From Eriocheir sinensis (Eukaryota; Arthropoda; Malacostraca; Decapoda; Varunidae), in assembly GCF_024679095.1 (NCBI RefSeq), contig NC_066529.1, positions 4,568,366-4,632,365 on the forward strand: a stretch of 64,000 nucleotides of DNA, given 5' to 3'. Below the pieces are notes generated by a model that was given only the letters and a program-made list of their open reading frames with translations, was not told where the DNA came from and searched no databases. A program made the position numbers and the translations under genes. Shown here piece by piece: positions 10,990 through 22,621 of the stretch; position 1 is the stretch's first letter, and each line of letters starts with the position of its first letter.

Positions 10990-11768
10990 ATATTTCTGTC
11001 TTTTTTCCTTACCTTCTTTTCCATTCTCATCTTTTCCTCCGTCTCCTCTTGCCAAGCCTTCTCCTCACGTCCATATATTTTCCTTCCTTGTTTTCCTCCT
11101 CAAACTCTTCCATGCATCTCCAAAATCTCCCTTTCTCCCTTCCCCTCTCCTCTTCCTTCATTCACCCTTCCTTCGCTGCCCTTTTTACAAGCCCCCATCT
11201 CGCTCCTTCCTTCCCTCTCAGTCTTGCTTCTTCTTCCTTCACAGCCTCCTCCCACACCGTCGTAATATCTTCCTCCTCTTATTTTTTCCTCTTTTTATCC
11301 TCCCACACTGCGCCTTATCACTCGTGCTTTTTCGTGGCCCTTACTATTTTTTCCCCTCTTTTTTCCTCCTCCTCTTTCTCCTCCTCCTTCCTCACATCTT
11401 TATCTCTACCCAAAACCACCTCTTCACTCATATCCTCCTTCTCTTCCTCCTCCTTGTCTTGACTCATATTTATCTTCTTGTATTCCTTTACCTTCATTTG
11501 TTCCTTCTCATCCTCCTCATCCTCATCCTCCCTTTTTCTTACTTCTCACTCTTTGTCTGTCCTCCCAACTCCTACTCATCCTCTTCTCGCAATCCTTCAC
11601 CTACACGTAATCCTTCTCGTTCTCCTTCTCCTTTCCTCTTTCTTCATTGCTTGTCACTCTCAGCTTCAACTCCTCATTTCTCTTATTCCTTTCTCTCCAC
11701 ATAACCCTCTCGTCCTCGTCCTCCCTTTCTCATTCTTCCTCACTCACTCTTGTTTCCTTCCTCCCCAG
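10990..11768 (+). other. Extended polypyrimidine block ending at the exon A acceptor
   Basis: About 780 bp of nearly pure C/T on the sense strand runs into the 3' splice site at 11768. CTCAC near 11740 would place a branch adenosine some 25 nt upstream of the AG. The tract is far longer than a normal polypyrimidine tract. Long + frames here (11049-11704) are low-complexity Ser/Leu/Phe translations and not genes. Confidence 0.75.
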
Positions 11769-12003
11769 ACTCAACAAGGAGGTGCAGGGGGGCGCCTGGT
11801 GTCCTCGCTCCATGGTGGGCGCAGACAAATCGAAACAGTTTCTCGAGATCGACCTGAAGAGGACCCACGTGATCTCGGCCACGGAGAGCCAGGGCCGCTT
11901 CGGGAATGGCATGGGCAAGGAATACGTGGAGAGCTATACCCTGGAGTACTGGCGGCCCGGCATCAACACCTGGTACACCTACAAGCGGTGGGACGGGGAC
12001 AAG
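11769..12003 (+). CDS. Ddr: Discoidin domain receptor, exon A (middle of discoidin domain)
   Basis: This internal exon of 235 bp encodes 78 complete codons after one base finishing a split codon. The acceptor is CTTCCTCCCCAG/A and the donor AAG/GTGAGAG, exact GT-AG borders. The peptide begins LNKEVQGGAWCP and continues with FLEIDLKRTHVI, QGRFGNGMGKEY and YTLEYWRPG, which matches the F5/8 type C (discoidin) domain of DDR1/DDR2-type receptor tyrosine kinases, where GAWCP and LxIDL are hallmarks. The family binds fibrillar collagen at the cell surface. Arg43 (in QGR) and Glu51 (in GKEY) of the exon align with the collagen-contacting arginine and glutamate of human DDR2. Cys11 should pair with a cysteine encoded by exon B. 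The residue just before GAWC is Gly where the vertebrate proteins have Asp. Codons are GC-rich, unlike the flanking DNA. The kinase itself is not in the window, so the receptor assignment rests on the domain signature. Confidence 0.93.
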
Positions 12004-12289
12004 GTGAGAGGGAGAATGTGTTGTTGAGGAGTGTGGTTTCGGAATCGACTAGCAGAAGTAGGTGTCGAGGTGTGATTGTGTGTGGATGAGGTTTGTTGAC
12101 AGGAAGGACTGAAAGGGTGAAGTGGAGTCTACTTTTATTTATTTGGTAATGACTTTGAGAAGCATATTTTTCTTTCTTCGTATGAGCTGAGTTTGGTTAT
12201 CAGAAAGAGTTTATGTGTTGAGTGTAAAATAGTCTTGTTTTTTGTTACGAATGACATAAGGAAGCATATTTATTTTTATTTTCTAAGTT

Positions 12290-12570
12290 ATCCTCTACTT
12301 GTTGTCTTTATTTGTTACCAAGTCTTTCGTTTTCTTTACATTATCTTTTCTCGTGTTTTCCCCTCAAGGTTTTCCACTCGCCTGTTTCAAAATTTCCTCT
12401 CTGCCTCCTCCTCCTACTCCCTGTTGTCTCCCCTTCTCTCCCTGTTGATCGTTCCCCCTTATTTCTCTCCCTCCTTACCCCTCCCTGTTTCTAATTCCAA
12501 GTTCTTCCTCTCACCCTCACTTTCTCCATTCCTCCCCTTTTCCCTCTTGATCCCTTCCTCTGTTTCGATT
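12290..12570. other. Pyrimidine-rich block after exon A
   Basis: C/T-rich sequence with low-complexity frames. The rest of 12004-12960 is mixed intronic sequence without recognisable features. Confidence 0.65.
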
Positions 12571-12989
12571 TAAGTGTAGGTGTGTGTTAAGTGGGGATAA
12601 TTTACAGGTATGAAGCCCTTGTAGATTAAGCTGGGAAAGTGCTGAACCGGATACAAGGTGAGTGTCATTTTATTGTTAGAGTAAGTGAAGGAGGGAAATC
12701 TTGTATAATCTGTATGTATGTGTGGAAAGTAGAACTCGTAGGTAAAGTTTAGACGATGGTTTTCCTGAATTGCTAAGACTGATAAACGTAAACTACACCC
12801 CCCTTACCCGACACACACACTCACACACACGAAGGAAAGGAAAGCAGAGAGTAGATCGGCCAGGTGTAAGGCTTGAGAGAGCTGCGAAGGAGGAGGCGCG
12901 GGGAAGGGTGTAAGCAGGTTGACTCAGAAACTCCCCGTAATTGAATGTTTGCCTCAGTAACACACTCACTGCTACACGCCACAAATTAC

Positions 12990-13990
12990 GACCTTCTCAA
13001 GCACGGCCCGGCAAAGGAAAACGGAAAGAAGGAGATGGCGAAGCAGTAGGATGCAGAGGATGACGAGCGTTAAGGGGGAACAAGGAAGTGGTAGGAATTG
13101 GGATGAGAGGTGATGAAGGAAGAAGAGATGAGATTGGACTAGAAGAAAACGGAGTAAAAAGGGAAAGAATTGGAGAAGGAAATAGACGTGGAAGAGGACG
13201 ATGAGATGGAATTGAAGTATAAGGAGAATCAAAACTAGAGGTGTTAGGCGGAGGAAGAGAATGTAGACGACGACGTGGAGAAAGAAGAGGCATAGAAGGA
13301 GGAAGAGGAGACTAAATCAATGGGAGTAAGTACACTAATGGAAGATGACAAAAAGAAAGGAGGAAGAGGAGGTAATGGATAATGAGGAAAACAAGATAAT
13401 AGAAAAAGGAAGAAGAGGCGAATTACAGGAAGGAAGACTAGCTGTAGATCAAGAAGGAAGGAGAAAAGGAGAAAGCGAAATATGTAGAGGAAAGCTAGGA
13501 CGAAAAATGGGGAATAAGTGGAGTGGTTGAAGACGGTGGAGGAGGAGGAGCGAGTAGAAAAGAATAGACATAAGTAAATCAGATGAAGTAGAAGACGTAC
13601 CAGATGAAGGACAAGAAAGAGGAAAAAAGGGAAAGAAAACTGCGGATATTTAGGAATCAAAGAAGGAAGAAACGAACATGGAAAAGAAATGAAAAGGAAA
13701 AATACATTGGACTGAAGATAAATTAAAGTGATAGATATTTTCCTTTACCCAGACGAGAAATACGAGTGTGAAAGGAAAACAGGAAAAAAATAGGAACCCG
13801 GAGGACGAGGAAAACTTTCATGAAAATTTAAATCGTAAGGAAAATTTTGTGGAACTTGAAGGCAATGAAAAAAATTAAGTGAAAGAAGGAAGGGTAAGTA
13901 GAGAAGTAGGAGGATAAAGATTAGGAGATGGGAATATTACCGAACTAATGGAAAAGAAGGGAAATAAAATAGCAAGGAAAACTCTAAAGG
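12990..13990. other. Polypurine block (G/A-rich on + strand)
   Basis: About 1 kb dominated by GGAAGA/GAAGGA words with almost no C or T runs. Minus-strand frames (12997-13660) are Ser/Phe/Leu low-complexity translations. No gene is seen. Confidence 0.8.
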
Positions 13991-14002
13991 AAAGGAAAGT
14001 CG

Positions 14003-14360
14003 TTGGAAGTTCAGTTTGTATTTTTTTTAGCAAACTCAAGTCGTGAAGTCGGTTTATTTTTATTCTTTTTCTGTCCTTCTTCATCTCTTTCTCCTTCTTC
14101 TTCTTCTCCTTCTTCTTCTTTTCCTCTTTTCATTTTTCTTCTTTTTCTTCCTCTTGTTTTTATTTTTGTTCATTTATGTTTCTCCTTATTCACAAGTTAT
14201 TCCTGTTCACTGTATCTTCATTTATTGCTCTCATTCCTTGTAACTCCAGCTGAAGTTCATCTTTCCACTCTACTCTCTCCCCCGATCTTCTTCATTAAAA
14301 CAAAACTAATCACGAACACAAATAACCATATCTCTATTTTTTTACTTCCTTTGTTATCTT
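14003..14360. other. Polypyrimidine block
   Basis: T/C-rich, including TTCTTCTTCTTC runs near 14094-14120. It directly follows a polypurine block, so the strand bias flips abruptly at about 14000. Confidence 0.75.
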
Positions 14361-14369
14361 AATGGAATC

Positions 14370-14815
14370 TGCGTGTTTCGGACATTTACAATTTACGCCA
14401 TTTTAAATTACCCTGACCTGCCATCTTTGCCAACAGTAAGCTCGTGATTGTAGAAGACGACGACGATTAACTAGATGCGCAACCCACCTTATCCTCGTAC
14501 CTACGTTGATGAAACTAATCCTGTAATCACAATCATCGTTAACACTATTTATTTGAGCCTAACACTAACTCTATACCCCAACACGCGATCAAACGAGGAT
14601 AAAAGAAACATATACTTTAAATCATTCATCGTTAAACAAAACCAGGCCCTTCCTCGACCTCCTCCGCGCCGCACCCACGTTGACGGAGCTAATTGTATAA
14701 TCAGCGCGGCGTCAAGTTCCCGCTGATGAATCCGCGAGAGTCAGGGAAACCGGGAAAGTTTTGTGCAGGGTGGCGCGAGACCAAGTTTGTCCTGACTCAT
14801 CGTGGCAGAGTAGAG
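14370..14815. other. Complex sequence with a weak internal duplication
   Basis: TACGTTGATGAAACTAATCCTG (around 14500) resembles CACGTTGACGGAGCTAATTGTA (around 14675), each followed by TATAATCA- or TAATCAC-like words. The second copy sits in GC-rich complex sequence. This is a possible noncoding element; nothing coding is recognised. Confidence 0.35.
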
Positions 14816-14923
14816 TTAGAGAGATGGATAGAGAAAGATGGAGAGATAGATGGATTAAGAGATGGAGGAATAGACAGACTGAATGATTGGGTGGTTGGTT
14901 GACATAAATTGATAGTTTGAGTG

Positions 14924-15057
<134 letters not shown>

Positions 15058-15168
15058 AAGGAAAGTTGGGAGTGCTGAAAAAAAGTAACTAGAGGAAGAT
15101 AAGGACGTATGAATGAGAGTATAAAAAAGATATTCACTAAAAAATGGAAAAAGATAAGGACATACGAA

Positions 15169-15289
<121 letters not shown>

Positions 15290-15459
15290 CCAAAAATATC
15301 CCATGTTGTGATTGTTTGAAAAATCTCCACAAGATAAATAAAAAAGTTGAACAAAAACATGAGGAATAAATCCGAAGCTCCATTCCTAATTTTTTCCTCC
15401 TCAGATACTCGGAAGTTAAAAAATGGATTAAGGAAGTGTTATGCTCTTGTTCTAACCCT

Positions 15460-15990
15460 AAACTTACCACAGGAGAGAAAAGGAATAACATGACATAGAA
15501 GAAAGGATACTGGAAAGGAAGAAAGAAGGGAGTATAAAAATGCGTTATAAAGTGAAGGAGTGTGTCCAGAAAATATCAAATGGAACGAGAACTGAGCTGA
15601 GGAGAGGAAAGAAATAACAGGAAATAGAAGAAAGGATAAAAGGAAGTCTGAAAAATATATCTGTACCCTTTGGCAGCGAATATAAAAGCCATGACAAAAA
15701 ATACAGGACTGTCTTCAGGAAACCTCGTGTAGCAAAGGAACCGAGCCTGAACAGAGGAGAGGAAAACAATGATAGGAAGTTGACAGAAAAATGCAGAAGA
15801 AAAATGAAAAATAATATAGGAAAAATTATATTCATGGGTGTTAGTGTAAGACTCATAATTTAAGAGAAGAAACTATTTATGAAGACTCGTGTAGTACTGG
15901 AACGGTAAACTGAGCAGAAGAGAAAATAAAGAGTAGTAATTTGATGGAAGTATAAAAAGAAAGAAGGAAGATACTATTCCCTTGGCCACT
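15460..15990. repeat. Degenerate purine-rich tandem repeat, about 130-160 bp
   Basis: GAGGAGAGGAAA-type and CTCGTGTAG-type words recur (GGAGAGAAAAGGAATAAC near 15472, GAGGAGAGGAAAGAAATAAC near 15600, GAGGAGAGGAAAACAATG near 15752, AGAAGAGAAAATAAAG near 15913). The units are strongly diverged. Confidence 0.55.
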
Positions 15991-16059
15991 CGTATAAGGG
16001 ACATCAGAGAAAATAAATCATGGACATAAGGGTACACCAGGAAATCGATAGGAACATAT

Positions 16060-16400
16060 AGACAGAAAGCCATAAAAGAATATAGGGTTTGTAGGCAGGT
16101 AGATAGATCGATAGACAGATAGATAGAGAGCCATAAAAGAGAAAACAAAAGGGTAGATAAATAGATATACAGAACAAGAGATATAGATAGATAGGTAAAG
16201 AGATATGTAAAAAAACAAAGAAAGAGAGAGAAATGAAGGAAAAAAGATAAAAAAAGACGGAGGAAAGAATGAAAGATAAAGAAAGAAGGAAGGAAGGAAA
16301 AAAAAGAAAGAAGGAAAGCGAAAAAAAAAGAAAGGAAGGAAGGATAAAAGAAAAAAAGAAAAGGAAAAAGGAAAGAAAGAAGGAAAAAAAGAAAGGACCC
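16060..16400. other. GATA-rich then GAAA/GGAA-rich purine tract
   Basis: TAGATAGATCGATAGACAGATAGATAG at about 16100 gives way to GGAAGGAAGGAAA/AAAGAAAG runs. The low-complexity frames are not genes. Confidence 0.75.
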
Positions 16401-16487
16401 GTGCTCGTAGATAACAATGAGAAGCAGAATAAAAAAGGATTAATGAATATATTTAAAAGCAAACGACCTCATATAGTAACCCTAACC

Positions 16488-16489
<2 letters not shown>

Positions 16490-16571
<82 letters not shown>
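16490..16571 (+). repeat. (AG)41 microsatellite
   Basis: Uninterrupted; preceded by CCCTAACCCCA. Confidence 0.97.
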
Positions 16572-16575
<4 letters not shown>

Positions 16576-17001
16576 GGTAAAGTAATAAAAGGAAGAAGGA
16601 GGATGTTCTTGGCTGCCGGGGACATGATCATAAAAAGGAAGGTGCGCGTAAAAGTAAATTAGAGTCGGAATGAAATATTTGCCAAGGAAAGAATAAAGGG
16701 AGGCTGCAGCGAGGAAAGAATAGGCGAGGAGGACTAAGAGCGGAGGCCGGGGCGAGATTAGCAAGAAGATGTGGAGATTAAGAAAGAGGAAAAGAGTGTG
16801 TAGGAGAAATGAAAGAGTAGCTGGATATCGTATAACTTCCCCCCCGCCAAAAAAAAAAAAAAAATAGGAATTGCATAAAGATTTTTGGCTGTAGTAAAAG
16901 TATATGACTAGAGGAGGAAGAAAGGCAGAAGGTGAGGAGAGGCAAATTTATGTAGTCTTTCCATACTTAACTTTCTCAAAAAAACATATATAAGTAAACA
17001 T

Positions 17002-17138
<137 letters not shown>

Positions 17139-17139
17139 A

Positions 17140-17600
17140 ATACCTGAGGAAAGAAGGATGTAGGAGAAAGTAAGATATGCAATTTTGTTGATATCTTACG
17201 AAGTAGATAAACTTTGTAACAGTAAGACTCATATAAAAGAATTAAAAAATGAAAAACAAGAAGAAACTAACTCAAAGAAAGTGAAGTTAGAGGAAAGTAA
17301 ATATAAATCAGTTGAAAAAAGAAAGATAAGAAGCGTAGAGATAAAAGTTCTCTAAAATTTGATATATATTTAAAAAAGAATAGTACTAATAAAAGACAGA
17401 GAAAAAGAACGATAGAATGAGAAGCAAATAAGTACACGGAGAGTCGAGACGAATTATTTGACACGGAAATAATTTTAAACTTGAACGATAGTAGTAACAG
17501 TAGTAGAACGATAGACACACACAAGTTGAAGACAGGGGGAGCAAAGACATGAGGGAGAAAGGTAAAAACAAAACGATTAAAAAATACATCGAGAATTAAT
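17140..17600. other. A-rich intronic sequence
   Basis: A/G-rich but less pure than the blocks elsewhere. No repeat unit or gene is recognised. Confidence 0.5.
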
Positions 17601-17659
17601 ACGTGACAAAAATTCAAAAGTGATGAAGATGGTGATGAGATTCGTGATGATACTGGCAG

Positions 17660-17877
17660 GGGCGGTTGGCGTTGCTGGTGATGGTGATGGCGGTGGTGGT
17701 GGTGGTAGTGGAGGTGGTGGAGAAGGATGAAAAGGAGAAGGAGGAGGAGGAAGAGCATAAGAAGAAGAAGAAGAAGAAAAGTGGCCATAAAGCTTTTCCT
17801 ATTCCTTCATTTGCATTCCCGCTCGTCTTTCATTCTTCTCCTACCTCCTCCTCCTCCTCCTCCTCCTCCTCCTCGTT
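17660..17877. repeat. Triplet-rich tract: GGT, GGA/GAA, then CTC
   Basis: Runs of GGTGGTGGTGGT (about 17690), AAGAAGAAGAAGAAG (about 17758) and CTCCTCCTCCTCCTC (17844-17873) follow each other, so purine triplets and their complementary pyrimidine triplets lie within 120 bp. Confidence 0.85.
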
Positions 17878-18124
17878 TTATAGCCGCCTTTTCTTCTTAC
17901 TTCTATTCTTAGTTGTAGCGGAAGGAAGAAATTTTAAATGGAATAGCACAGTCAGCGGCTAACATTAAATAAGACTTGGGAATAGGCCAAAAGATGACTG
18001 GTTCATTTGAATAGAAAAAACAAAATCGTAGACATTATGTAAGTACACGTGATTCAAAATTTTCTACTTTATTTTTTTTTTTTTTTACTTGCGGCAACTT
18101 CCTCTAATTCCTTACTCCAAACTA

Positions 18125-18383
18125 CAGTCACTTAAAATGCCCCATGCCTTCAGTTCACAGTCACTTAAAATGCCCCATGTCTTCAGTTCACAGTCACTTA
18201 AAATGCCCCATGTCTTCAGTTCACAGTCACTTAAAATGCCCATGTCTTCAGTTCACAGTCACTTAAAATGCCCCATGTCTTCAGTTCACAGTCACTTAAA
18301 ATGCCCATGTCTTCAGTTCACAGTCACTTAAAATGCCCATGTCTTCAGTTCACAGTCTCTTAAAATGCCCCATGTCTACAGTT
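18125..18383. repeat. 33-bp minisatellite, 8 copies
   Basis: Units start with CAGTCACTTAAAATGC at 18125, 18158, 18191, 18224, 18256, 18289, 18321 and 18353. Unit length is 33 or 32 bp, depending on whether the internal C run is four or three bases. The last unit carries CTCTTAAAATG and then decays. Confidence 0.95.
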
Positions 18384-18690
18384 CTTACGATTTTAATACA
18401 CTTGAAACATGCTTCCTATCTGAATATTATTACCAGCATTGTCAACTTTTGCTTTTTCTCCTCCAAAATGCTCACTTCCTGTCTTCATAACTTATCCAGG
18501 ATTCTCAGTTTTTGTCTTCAGTAATATACGATGCCTGCTTCCTATCTCTTTGTTATAACGAGCACTATCCACTTATCTCTGATCCCTACTCTATAATGAT
18601 CGTTTCCTATCATCTAATATTGCACACAGCATTTCAAGTTTATCAATTTCCCAATATATATTTTCATGTCATCTTTTTATTTTTTTCTCT

Positions 18691-18757
18691 TTATTTTTTT
18701 ACATCAAAGGAAACGCCTCAAGGGCAACAAAAATGGTACAAAAAATCCCGCTACAAT
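18691..18757 (-). mobile_element. A-tailed short retroposon-like element, copy 2 (degenerate)
   Basis: The + strand reads TTTTTTTACATCAAAGG, then CTCAAGGGCAAC and ATCCCGCTAC, which is the inverse of the family seen at 51321-51402. The part with GCTGCTC is missing. Confidence 0.75.
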
Positions 18758-18924
18758 AATCAATAATGCTGACTGGCTACGTGTTCCTCAATGTTATTAC
18801 CAGAATTTTCATTTTTGATTTGTTCACTAATTTATAATGTTCCCTATCTTCGTATTATACCTATCATGTCTCTCTCTTCGTTTTGGTTCCCTTCTCAGTC
18901 GTCTCAATCTCTCTCACAAATTAG

Positions 18925-19005
18925 GGTGGTGGTGGTGGTGGTGGTGGTGGAGAAGAATGAAAAGGAGGAGGAGGTGGAGTATAATAATAATAATAAGAAG
19001 AAAAA
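18925..19005. repeat. (GGT)8, GGA and AATA triplet tract
   Basis: GGTGGTGGTGGTGGTGGTGG, then GGAGGAGGAGG and ATAATAATAATAATAAG. Confidence 0.9.
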
Positions 19006-19199
19006 GGAAGACTGTGTTTACCTTCTTTTGTGTGTGTTTATGTGTATTTGTTTATTTGTTATCCTATTCTGTGTATACTTTATTCTTTACTTTGTTACAT
19101 CTCTTAATATTTGCTCAAGATCTCTTTTTGCTTACTCTAAATACCTAATCTACTACCCGTTTATTATTTTTTTGTTTCTCTCTCTCTCTCTCTCTCTTC

Positions 19200-19420
19200 G
19201 TGTCCCTTTTCCTTCATGATTTATGGGCAGCTTATAGGATATTCCCGGATCTCTTTCAGCATCTTCAAAAACCCGCACTCGGCGATCCCTTAATGCACAA
19301 ACAAAGCATCATTCACGGGTCAAAAGACAGACCCTCATCCCCGCGTCTTTAAGAGAGGAAATTAGGAGATGCACCTGTCACATTGATGCTAAAATATCCG
19401 TCTTTTTATCTCTGTACCTT
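19200..19420. other. Complex-sequence island, candidate noncoding element
   Basis: Non-repetitive sequence with ACAAACAAAGCATC (forkhead-like) and CACGGGTCAAAAG (nuclear-receptor half-site-like). It sits between a CT tract and a GT array. Function is not shown. Confidence 0.3.
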
Positions 19421-19422
19421 TG

Positions 19423-19424
<2 letters not shown>

Positions 19425-19469
<45 letters not shown>
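19425..19469. repeat. (GT)22 microsatellite
   Basis: Uninterrupted. Confidence 0.95.
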
Positions 19470-19470
<1 letters not shown>

Positions 19471-19661
19471 TCTTACCTATTTGCTCTTACTTGTATATTT
19501 ATAGCTCGTAGTATCCTGTATTACATCCACTTTTTTCTAAGATAATTCTCTAAACTTATAATGATGTCGATTTCCATATTCGAGTTCATTTGGCAAAGTA
19601 TTTCATTCATTTGGTGTATGTTGTTTTAATATGAATGTATACGTGTGCATTGTCTATCTGA

Positions 19662-19665
<4 letters not shown>

Positions 19666-19713
<48 letters not shown>
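19666..19713. repeat. (GT)24 microsatellite
   Basis: Uninterrupted. Confidence 0.95.
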
Positions 19714-19715
<2 letters not shown>

Positions 19716-19839
19716 TCCTCGTTGTGGTTATCATTTTGACACGGAGCTCAGCAAAAAGGCGGACTCCCTCTAAGCCTAATGTCATTTGGGTTGAATAATT
19801 CATGATTGAGAAATGACGGAGACGGGAAGGGAGGGGAAG

Positions 19840-20300
19840 GAAGACACGGGAGACGGGGCTGGGAAGGGACTGAGCGGAGGGGATGGGAGATTGGGCAGGG
19901 GAGGAAAAGGGAAGGTGTGGGAAAGTTATGAGGAGAGAGGAATTTGGAAAAGGGAAGGAAAAGAAAACTAAAGGAAGAGAAGGTGTGGGAAAGTTAGGAG
20001 AAAAAAGGAAGCTGGAAAAAGGAAGGAAAAGAAAAGTAAAGGAAGAGAAGGTGTAGGAAAGTTGGGAGGAAATAGGAAGGTGGAAAAACGAAGAAAAAGG
20101 AAAGTAAAGGAAGAGAAGATATGGGAAAGTTAGGAGAAAAGAGGAAGGTGGAAAAGGGAAGGAAAAGGAAACTAAGCGAAGATGTGAGAAAGTTATGGTA
20201 CAAGAGGAAGCTGGAAAAGGGAAGGAAAGGGAAACTAAAGGAAGGGAAGGTAAAAGAAAGTTAGGATAATAGAGAAAGATAGAAAAGTGTAGGATAAGAA
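19840..20300. repeat. Purine-rich minisatellite, about 67-bp unit
   Basis: GAAGGTGTGGGAAAGTTAGGAG-like words recur near 19913, 19981, 20048, 20117, 20181 and 20248, each followed by GAGGAAGSTGGAAAAGGGAAGGAAAAG. A 309-codon minus frame (19654-20583) runs through it but is low-complexity Ser/Phe/Pro. Confidence 0.85.
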
Positions 20301-20640
20301 ATATAAGGGAAGGATAAGGACACGAAAGGAGGAATAAAGAAAAAAAAAACCAGGATAAAAATGAAAAATTGAAAGTAGACGGAAGAATGAGGAGGAAAAA
20401 GATGGGATAAAGACACAAGAGATACCAGGGAAAGGAGAACACGTGATAAAGAGTGCACAGGAAAAACAATACAAGGGAGGGAGGAATAAGGGAAGACGTG
20501 TTAGGGAAAAGAAGGGGAGTGATAGGGAAGATGACAGGCTTGGTGGAGGTGGTGAAGAGAATAGAAGAGAGGGTGGAAGACAAAGATGATAGGTTGGTGT
20601 GAAGAGGATAAAGCGGATAAGTAGAAGCAACGGGATATGG
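20300..20640. other. Polypurine block continuing the minisatellite
   Basis: G/A-rich sequence without a clear period; no gene seen. Confidence 0.65.
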
Positions 20641-20724
20641 ATTAAAGGGTGGATAGGAAAGGTGGATCAGAAGAATTTGCTATTTTGGAAACACACCAAT
20701 TTGTCTTGTTTCTTGTGTCCATAT

Positions 20725-20775
20725 ATGTCTGTCTGTCTGTCCGTCTATCTGTCTGTCTGTCTGTCCGTCTATCTC
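20725..20775. repeat. (CTGT)n tract with internal duplication
   Basis: CTGTCTGTCTGTCCGTCTAT occurs twice in succession. Confidence 0.9.
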
Positions 20776-20810
20776 AATTATGTGATCTTGTACCTCGTCC
20801 CGTCCACTTC

Positions 20811-20836
20811 AACACACACACACACACACACACACA
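20811..20836. repeat. (CA)13 microsatellite
   Basis: Short uninterrupted CA array. Confidence 0.9.
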
Positions 20837-20904
20837 TACACAGAACCACAATTATTACGAGTCGCAAAATGCCGTCAAGACACGCACACACGCACGCATT
20901 TTTT

Positions 20905-21200
20905 TCCTTCACCCTCTCTCCCCTGTCTCTCCCTTCCTTTTTCTCTCTCTCCCTTCCCCCCTCCCCCCCTTCCTCTGTGTGTCTTCTCCGTATCCTTGAA
21001 TAATAACAGGTTGCTCCTTCTTTCCTTCCTCCTCCTCTTCCTCCTGCTTCTCCTTTTCTATTCTTTCTTGAAATGTTTCGTCTCGTGTCGTCGGTGCACC
21101 CTCTCCTCCTCCTCCTCCTCCTCCAGCACCCTTTCCTCCTTCACCCACCACCCTTTATCCTTCCTCCCCACTACCTCCCCCTCCCACCCCGAATCGCACC
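20905..21200. other. Polypyrimidine block
   Basis: C/T-rich with a (CTC)n stretch near 21105-21124. The low-complexity open frames are not genes. Confidence 0.7.
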
Positions 21201-21347
21201 GCTGGAAAACAAGCCTAAACTCGTCTCTTCCGCAGAAATGACCTCCTCCAAAATTTTGCAGGACAGCATCAAACTCGAGGGTACGGGGCGCGGGCTTACA
21301 AAATAGTTTCTTCTGTGGGAAAGGGGGAGGGAGGAGTGGGGGGAGGG

Positions 21348-21351
<4 letters not shown>

Positions 21352-21430
<79 letters not shown>
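21352..21430 (+). repeat. (AG)39 microsatellite
   Basis: Uninterrupted, and flanked on both sides by pyrimidine-rich DNA. Confidence 0.97.
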
Positions 21431-21433
<3 letters not shown>

Positions 21434-21439
21434 GGTCAC

Positions 21440-21690
21440 ACACTCCCTTCAAACCTCTCTTTCTCGCTCTCTTCCTCTTCTTCCCTCCGTCTTTATTCTT
21501 CCATTTATTTTCCTCCTCTTCCTTCTCTTACTCCTTCAGATTTCCTCCTTTCCTTCTTCCTGTAATTTTGTTTTATTTTTCTTGCCTCACCATTTTCTTT
21601 CTCCTCCTTTTCCCCTAATTCCCCCTTCTTCCCCTTCCCTATCATCTAATTCCCCTTTCTCGATACCCATTCCCTCATTCTAGCCCACCC

Positions 21691-21737
<47 letters not shown>

Positions 21738-21780
21738 GTCCTTTTAGATCCCCGTATCCCCCCCCCTACCCCCCACCCCC
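21440..21780. other. Polypyrimidine block with (TC)21 at 21693-21735
   Basis: C/T-rich throughout, and it ends in C runs. The (TC)n array is one of the few CT-oriented arrays on the + strand. Confidence 0.85.
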
Positions 21781-21899
21781 TTCGCCGCGTCACCCCGGGG
21801 ACCTGAACTAATTTAGAGGATATCCGACCCTAAACCAAGGGATCCGGGCGTCTTCAAACAGCCACCGTGATGCTCTTTTGTTTGCCGGTATCTTGGGCG

Positions 21900-22545
21900 A
21901 CCCCCTTCCTACGCTCGTTCCTTCGTCCCTTCTTTTCTTGACTTCTTTCCGCTGCTGACAGTTCTTCTACTCTCCTCCGGGGCTTGGTTTATCAGGTATC
22001 TTCGTTGGCTATATTTTCCTGACTCTGTTTCTTACGTTTTTATATTTTTTTTAGTCTCTGGCTCCTTCCGATTTTTCTTATTTTTCTTTCTTCCGTATAT
22101 TTTGTTTTTGTTTACTTTTGTTTTTTTTCCTGCTTTCTCTCTTCTTTCATCCTTCCTTCTTCTTAGTTACGTGCTTGCTATACTACTTTCTTTCTTTTTT
22201 TGCATGCTTCTTTTCGCTTTTTTGTCTTCCTCCTTCCTTCCCTTCTTCCTTCCTTTCTTCCCTGTCCTTTTTTTTCTTGCTTTTCTCTTATCTTTTTCCT
22301 TACTTTCTTTACTCCTCGTATGTCCTTCACTATTCCCTTCCTTCCCGTTTTTCCTTCCTCTCTCCCTCCCTCCCTCCCTTCCTTCCTTCCCTACCTTCCC
22401 TCCTTCCTCCCTTCCTTCCCTACACTCCTTTCTTCCTCCCTTCGTCCCTCCACTCCTTCCTTCCTTCCCTACACGTCTCTCTTCCTTCCTTCCCCCCTTC
22501 CTTCCATCCTTCCTTTCCCCTGACGGTCCCACCCCCTCGAGGGAC
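21900..22545. other. Polypyrimidine block with CCTT/CCCT repeats
   Basis: T/C-rich, and from 22340 to 22520 dominated by TTCCTTCC and CCTCCCTCC words. Several overlapping + frames of 107-261 codons are low-complexity Phe/Ser/Pro/Leu. Confidence 0.8.
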
Positions 22546-22569
22546 AGGTTGCTTTTACAGACGACTCCA

Positions 22570-22571
<2 letters not shown>

Positions 22572-22618
<47 letters not shown>
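22572..22618. repeat. (GT)23 microsatellite
   Basis: Uninterrupted. Confidence 0.95.

Positions 22619-22621
<3 letters not shown>

Noticed and set aside
18125..18383. CRISPR array
   Set aside because: The units are adjacent 33-bp tandem copies without unique spacers, in a eukaryotic intron.
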